64,000 nucleotides of DNA, from the NCBI GenBank assembly GCA_020746875.1, contig JAGTJL010000022.1:62001-126000 (forward strand). Reading direction: 5' to 3'. This document shows positions 57,589 to 64,000 of the stretch, in pieces; the stretch's first letter is position 1, and each line of letters starts with the position of its first letter. The notes under the pieces are model-generated. The model was not told the origin of the DNA and ran no database searches. It saw only the letters and a list, made by a program, of their open reading frames with translations. This stretch comes from Rhexocercosporidium sp. MPI-PUGE-AT-0058. Taxonomy: Eukaryota; Ascomycota; Leotiomycetes; Helotiales. The position numbers were made by a program, and so were the translations under genes.

Positions 57589-60500
57589 CTAATTGCCGTT
57601 AAAAAGGAAAGCGAGTTGTCGAATATCGAGACGACCCATGCTCTTGGCGGCATTCTCATCAAGGGCGCTCTCAACCAATTGTCGCTTTTGTTCTTGGAGT
57701 TTGATAATACGGTCCTCCACGGTACCCTCGATCAAGATTCGATGGACTTCGACAGGGTTTTGTTGACCAATACGATAGGCTCGATCGACAGCTTGCATCT
57801 CGATAAATGGGTTCCAGAAAGGATCCAAGATGATGACTTTGGACGCAGCAACCAGGTTGAGGCCCGCATTACCAGCTTTCAAGGAGATGAGCATGATGTT
57901 ATCTGCAAGGTGTTAGCATTGAAAAGACGCTAGCAAATTTCTGGACTTACGATCGCGTGAGTCTGTGAATCTGTTGATTGCATCATTTCGTGACTCTGCA
58001 GACATAGTCCCATCGTAACGTAGACATTGCCACTTCTTGTCGTCGATCGGGACTTGAAGCAAATCAAGAAGAGACACAAACTGACTGAAGATGATGGTCT
58101 TCTGGCCACTGGTGATGAACGTCTCGAGGAGCTCTACACACTTCGTGACCTTTGCGGATGGTTGCCAGTGCTTGCGAAGATACTTCATGTATCGGCGTCG
58201 TCCAGCAACAGTCTTGGTTGCCTCCTTCTTGAGCATAGCAATCGAGAGATGGGGCTTCTTCTCGGGCTCTTTACCCTTGGGCTTCCGGGGCTTCTCCTTT
58301 CGCTTGCTCTTGGACTTCGTCCTCTTTGGGGCTACCTCCGCCTCATCCTCGTCAGCATCATTATCGTCATCCTCCTCGTCATCAGTGTCTTCGATGTCAT
58401 CGGGCACAACGAAACCTCTCAAGTCTCCATCACTGTCTTCATCGGCTTCCGACTCTGAGTCATCATCACTATCGCTATCGCTCTCGCTCCCCGTCTCCTC
58501 CTTTTCTGGATCTGGGTCATGGACCTTCTTGAACATGGAATGGTCAATAACCTTGTTCATTGCAAGAGATCCACGACAAGTAGGACATCTGAGCTGATTA
58601 CCACCATCATGGCCTTCAGCAACATTCTGTTGATCAGCTTGATCAGACATACGTGTCATACACTCAGTGCAGGTGTCGTGACCACATGGAGTGATTATCT
58701 TGGGATTGACGACAGCATCGTAACAGACTGGGCACTCGAACGCGCCATCAGCACTAAGGATTCGATTGACAACGTCCGGAGCCAGACTTTTCGCCAATTC
58801 CATCATGGCACGGGCATTATCTGGATCGACAGCAGGGGCCTCTTCGAAGTCTTGGATGAGATGGGGATGGCAGCAGGCCTGTCGGAGCCGAAGGAGCAAA
58901 ACCAAGACATTGGTGTAGTTCTTCCCGACCGTCCCAGCCTTCATATACTTGTTGAACTGAAGCTGGGTCTTGGTCTCAAGCGCAGCGTAGAACGCCGTCT
59001 CATCATCATCAAACACGACATGTTGGATCTCCTCTGTCTTGGGAGGAAGGGTGATGATTGGCTTTCCGTCGATCATAGATTTCTTGGTACGTCGCAGTAG
59101 AATGGCCTTCAGGAGAACCTGAAGCTTCTTCATAGCACCATCGGCATTTCTCTGGGTTGATCTATTGGGGTCTGGTTTGGTAAGACAGCCGAAAACGCCC
59201 TGGAATCTGGTCCATTCGTTGTATGGCTTGATTCTGAGGAAGTGAATCAAGGAGTACAGCTCTCCCACGTTGTTCATCATAGGGGTACCGGTGAGGCAGA
59301 ATCTGTGAAGGGCTTGGAGGGTACAGCAGGCTCTAGCAGCACCAGTGGACTTATTCTTGATACACTGAGCTTCGTCGAGAAGGATTCGGTACCAAGTGCT
59401 CTTCGGACCGAGTAGTGGGAAGGTCTTCTTCATCTCGTTGTGGTCTTGATGGGTAATGCCATCCAGCTTCATCTTGTCATAGAGCTTCTGAAGACGCTTG
59501 TACTCAGCCCCCAGAGTGCCATATGTTGTGAAGACAACATCATACGTTCGGAGTTCATCCCAGCTCAATCTTCGCCCATTACCATGGACCATGTGTGTAC
59601 TGAGTCTGTACATAGGCAGAGTCTTATTTCTGAGTTCCCGATCCCACTGACGGACAAGTGCGACTGGACCGACGACCAAGGTTGTTTTCCGTGCAGGATC
59701 GTTGGATGGTCGAGAGTGGATAAGTGCGAGAGCTGAGATGGTCTTTCCCAAACCCATGTCATCTGCAAGGATGCCACCTTTATTGGTGCCTGCTTCCATT
59801 GCCTTCATCCATGCCAGGGCGATCTTCTGATGCTCGTACTGGAACTGTTAGCTGTGCCAATTATAATCGTGGAGATTCCACTTACCAAGGGATATACAAG
59901 AGCTTCAGGGGTGCCTTCTCTGTTTTCCGGGGTAATTTCAACATCTGGTTGGATGTTCTCAAGCAGCGCCTGGATTTCTTCAGCATTTTTGCGCGGATCG
60001 TTCATAACGTATCCAAGTTGATCTATTCTCTGTTGATCAAGACGCAGGTACTCCGATATTTCGTTGTAGTTGTTGTGGCCGTTGGCTCGAGCGATCATGT
60101 CTGCCAGATTTGGATCTGGATTCGCCATGTGGGCAGCTCCAAAGCCAGTAAATATGGGGAGGTCATCCAATAAGAAGTCATCAGTCAAATCAATATTTTG
60201 TCCTTGTTGCATAGGCTGCGGGTAGACAAAGTCACGGTTCATCCCAGGCTGAATTCCATTCATCCATTCGTGTTTGACCTGGTTGCCAAACAAAGCCTGC
60301 TGCAGTGCATCGTTTGATCCAGAACTTCTAGATGATCCTGGTGCAAAGCTAGGTGTTTCAACCTTGGTGTACGAATGGCGACCATTGTCACGGAAAGCCG
60401 ATGCGGGAATGATCTCGATATCGGAATCCGATGCAGTAGAAGAATCATCCTGGAAGCTACCCGGCATAGGTCGTGATGTTTGCTCTCGCTTGAAAGGATT

Positions 60501-61714
60501 CTGAGCGGGGGAAGAAGCATAAGAGCTGTGAGGGGCAAAGTTGCTTGGAGCCTCCTGCTTCATGCCCGAATGCATCGATCGAGGTTCTGCTTTGATAGAG
60601 TTACTATAATCCGAAAGTGAGGCCCGTGGAGGTCCCCAGGGAAGTTTTTTGCCAGCCTTAATTCCATTGTGGTACTGGTTTGCAGGACTGGACGAATATG
60701 GGTTTACATAGGTTTGGTGGGCGCCAGACATCCGATCGAAGGCATTTCGGCCAGGGGGTTGCATGGAACTTGATGGAGCACTCATTCGGGGGGCGTCGAA
60801 ACTCTCTTGTATGGTTCGTGCGAACTCTTCATCCAATCTCTCCAGCTCCAGTCGTGATACCTCATCATGTTGCAGCTGAAAGAAATCTCTATCAAAGACA
60901 TCGAACTTGTCGTCACTAGAAGAAAAGAAGAAGCGTCAGCCTCGATCCAAACATGTCCAAAGTGATGCCCACAGATCTCAAGCCGAAAATTATTGTACAA
61001 GTGGGCAAACAAAGTGAGGTCATGACGCGAGCCACAGGTAACCATACCTTGAACTGCTTGTAGCTGGTGTAGGAGGACCAGTGCCGAAAGGGCTCAAGGA
61101 CGTTCGTCTGGATTTGTTGTCGACCGGTGCAAGTTGTCCATCAAGGTGCGTGCTATGTGATCGCTTCCGAGTAGGTAGGTTCATCTTGGAAGGGCTGACA
61201 AGATCACCAAGGCAATCAGTAGTGCCAGGAGTAGAGGCCATTGATGCAGCTGAAGATTGAGGGTACCATTGCTCTGAAGCTACCATGTGTTAGTAAGACA
61301 AAGCTCTTGGAAAGACAAGGGAAGTGAGGAGATCAAGCAAAGCAAACGCGGCGGCACGCATTGAGTAGAAGAAGTGTATGGAAGGTAGAGCTAGGTATAT
61401 GCCAACTCACCTCGATAGCCGTTCATTGCAACTGATGTGGGGTCTTCTCCAGCACTACTGCTGGTGGGTTGTTGGGGAGTTGATTGAAAGTTCTGGGAGG
61501 AAGGCTTCGAGGAAGAGGAAGTGGCTTTGGCAGCGCGCTTCAGCTGGTTCAATTTTCGTTCCAAGGAGTGAATTTCATCACGAACTTCTTGCTCGGCAGC
61601 CTCGCGATTCTGAACGTGGTCGTCGATTGATTGAAGAAGCACTTTCTGAAAAAGGATCTCCTCTTGTAGCTCGTTCATCTCCTGAGTCACCTGGGATGAG
61701 GCCGCCTGCGACAT
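57589..61714 (-). CDS. ULS1: Uls1/Rad16-type SNF2 ATPase with RING finger
   Basis: This is a chromatin-associated DNA translocase with a RING ubiquitin-ligase module; yeast Uls1 acts as a SUMO-targeted enzyme that removes proteins from chromatin, and fission yeast Rrp1/Rrp2 are related. Five exons (61714-61411, 61279-61048, 60915-59886, 59844-57951, 57902-57589) give 1257 aa. An N-terminal coiled coil (about 10-65) and a disordered region with possible SUMO-interacting motifs (SDIEIIPAS and NIDLTDDFLLDD) precede the ATPase. Helicase lobe 1 starts near residue 523 with GGILADDMGLGKT and has LLDEAQCIKN and LTGTPMMNN. A C3HC4 RING at about 893-945 (CPVCYDAV, CGHDTCTEC, RCPTC) is followed by a long acidic and Lys-rich insert. 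Lobe 2 then has IIFSQF, NIMLISLKAGNAGLNL and QAVDRAYRIGQ. All motifs are intact. The paralogues Rad5 and Rad16 also carry a RING, so the exact orthology is probable, not certain. Confidence 0.92.
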
Positions 61715-64000
61715 TGTGGGCAAACCGGCAGACGCCCGGCTGCTGGTTTTGTGGTGGGTTGTGCGGTTGGGTCGAGTGGCGGCCTGAAGACGAGGCTCTG
61801 GAGTTGGTTGGTGACGATATCACCCGCGGAAGTGGCCGGGCACGGTAGGGCAGGGCAGGGCAAGTCGAATGAGATTGTGTTGGCGTTGCGCAGAGACGGG
61901 AGGGAGTGCGTGGCTGGTTAGCTGGTTGGCTGCCTGGTGGTACAGAAGAGCCAGAGATAGAAAGGAGTGCAAGTCGGCGTGGGCCAGAAAGGAGAGTTGA
62001 AGTTGGCGTTGAAGGAGTTCGAAGGTGAAGGGAACAACTTGCCATGGAGTTGTTTGCCCGTCTTTATCGAGGTTTCAATTTAGCTTTTCATAATCCAGCC
62101 GCGTGAAGGAAAGGCGACCGCGTCGTGCCAAGCCCTGCGATAAGCTCTTATCTGAGAGGTCACATGATGGTCGTTTCCCCTTAGCGCCGCGCCAGCTGAC
62201 TAATGCCATGAGCCTTGGACATCCACACCACACACACATACGGAGTACACATCTGCAGCCTCACCTTTCTTTGGTAATAAGGAAACGTCTATTTTGTTTT
62301 GATTACAATATACGAGAAAAGCAACAAGCACAATGCATCAATACCATCCCCTCTCCACAACCAGATACTGTTCCAAGTCGTTGGACTTCATACCACTGCT
62401 ACCACCCACCCCCACCACGGCTGCCTGGCTCCTAACCTCCCTGGAATCCTTCAGCACCAACTGGGGCACAAAAGACAGGACACTGCAGCAAACAGATTAC
62501 TCGAACCTACAGTCTTCCCTCGACACTTTCAGACTATTTTTAAAACTAGCAGCATATTGCATACAGGCCACCCAGTTGGTGTGTGTCCCCTTTTCAGTAC
62601 CTAACATTGACCTCAGTTTAAACCCTGCCCATCCCTTGTTCTTGAAAAGTATCTTTGGATATCCGTGCTGCATATAGGAGAATCTAGTGATCTCACTTCA
62701 GTATCCTATTTCCTGCCTACAAATATGCTCTATTCGTAGGACTACTTTTGAGTTACCATGGTCGCAATGTCTGGCGGATGTATGTTATATCACCTAGCAG
62801 CTCAATTTTCTATGCATCAGTCCATCAGACCCACGCTCACTAGGCTATCATCTACTATGCCCTCAAGGATTTCTGAGTTACTGGCTTGCAAATCACCGTC
62901 TTTTGAACCAGACTTTGGATGTTTCTCAGCGTACCTATACAACATTCTCGTATGGTTTTACGTGTTGGTCGTCGAAGATATGAAAAGAGCTCGACTCTAG
63001 AAGTTCTCCCAGAGAAACCTTGGATCCAATGTACTGAAGCGAATGCAAAGCGCTCACTTGTCTCATCGTTCCAAAAGGTAAAGAGGGAATCATCGAGTAG
63101 AACTGCAGCGAGCAGACAAAGCTTAGTTTCCAATGTTTGAATACTACGCCGAGAAACCGCCTTGCCCATCGTTATAAAGAGCAGACACTCATTTTCAAAT
63201 GGAGTACCTCCACTCCGGCCAGCTTTCCAGTTCCCAAATCTGAACTGGCTGGTCCTCGAGCTCACGAGATGGGATGGTAAAGCCGAGGACCTGCCTCAAG
63301 CTCTGGCTGACCACCGGAAACTCAGGCCTGTCATTTGTTTCGGAGGCAAGAAAGAAATCGAATAAATATTTTATGACGTTCTTGGGGTTTCACAGGAACA
63401 TGTTTCTCGGTCGTAGGGAGCCGAAAGTCACTCTGCAAAGCTTCAATGGTCCGACACCAGGTATGAGAGAGATAGCCGAAGACCTACAAATGATGACCAG
63501 ACAATTTTCTTTCGGGATAAGAAGAAAGGTATTGGGGATTATAGATGACTTTTGAACCTGTTTTGTCATCGATTCTATGAATAGCATTCCGCGTGAGCGA
63601 TGCGAGTTAAGAGAATATGGTAAAAATAAGGATTTCGGGAATCACAGTCTATTTTGGGACTGAAAACCCAAAGTGAGGTAGTCACAGAATTCGAGATACT
63701 CCCAACCAGTCTACTAAGGCCTGGATATAGTTAAATCTCAAGAAAATTTTCACATTTCAATGACTGAAATTTCAGCAGTTTTTACTCATCTCTTCAACAT
63801 TCAGCACCCCGGAGCAAACTCACAGCGTCTATATAGGTTCAACCACTTCCTTATATGCAACCATGATTTGCCCAAGGTATGCCCTCAACAAATACACATA
63901 CACGTCCCCATTCTGAATCTAACATCCACCACCGTCCCTCCATCCTCAGCCTCCTCACCACCTACCTCAAACCCGCCTCCCCCCAATCCCCACCAAAATC
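61715..64000. other. End of the window, no convincing gene
   Basis: This holds the ULS1-like promoter and about 1.9 kb of further sequence. An ATG frame on the minus strand (62045-61578) overlaps the start of the ULS1-like gene in another frame and is more likely leader sequence. Frames at 62855-63265 (-), 63274-63555 (+) and 63390-63587 (-) have no recognisable domain. The last 60 bp are C-rich and could begin a gene that continues outside the window. Confidence 0.4.

Noticed and set aside
58027..59100. Plus-strand frames opposite the ULS1-like gene, including a Ser-rich and a Leu-rich one
   Set aside because: They mirror the acidic and Lys-rich insert of the SNF2 protein on the other strand.
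61578..62045. ATG frame of 155 codons on the minus strand upstream of the ULS1-like gene
   Set aside because: It overlaps the first ULS1-like exon in another frame, is Ser/Pro/Arg-rich without a domain, and has no splice path into the main frame; probably leader sequence.
62855..63587. Frames on both strands near the window end
   Set aside because: No domain, no consistent exon structure and most begin with non-ATG codons.

Overview
This window comes from the nuclear genome of a filamentous ascomycete (Pezizomycotina, probably Leotiomycetes; the class is an inference from gene content). The genes are split by short GT-AG introns of about 46 to 250 nt with CTRAY-like branch sites. The families are typical of these fungi: Ssk1 response regulator, zuotin, Slt11, Erg6, Mzm1, Tom5, complex I 20.8 kDa subunit, Nup57, Uls1-type SNF2 ATPase, tyrosinase, Pth11-like rhodopsin-domain protein and a fungal STAND NTPase. 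Exon structures below were built by hand from splice signals, reading frame and family similarity; no transcript data or database search was available.

Layout. 1-12 kb: SSK1, a small four-exon membrane-anchored protein, a secreted tyrosinase, a nearly 3 kb gene-free stretch and a seven-helix rhodopsin-domain protein. 13-33.6 kb is a housekeeping block: ZUO1, an unknown protein whose 3' end overlaps ZUO1, MZM1, SLT11, ERG6, a fragment of a dynamin-type GTPase, GCV2 divergent from TOM5, a GNAT acetyltransferase, and NUP57 divergent from an NDUFA8 homologue. 34-40 kb: a Gfo/Idh/MocA oxidoreductase with a one-base frameshift, an unknown Lys-rich protein with repeated C-x3-[D/E]-H motifs, and an RNPS1-like SR protein. 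40.8 kb: a tRNA-Thr(AGT)-like gene with an 89-nt GT...AG insertion in its D-loop.

42.4-56.8 kb is accessory and partly decayed: a short repeat protein, a six-exon AsaB/CmcJ-like oxygenase with a GC-AG intron, an aminoglycoside-phosphotransferase-like kinase lacking the usual catalytic-loop His, a broken MFS transporter, a broken FAD oxidoreductase, a small unknown protein, and a STAND (NLR-like) NTPase with two apparent frameshifts. 57.6-61.7 kb holds the large, intact ULS1-like SNF2/RING gene; I see no convincing gene after it.

The most notable pattern is that roughly 20 kb of conserved coding sequence is open and free of lesions, while the accessory genes carry small indels and stops. The single most unusual object is the tRNA-like gene with an intron-like insertion at a non-canonical site.
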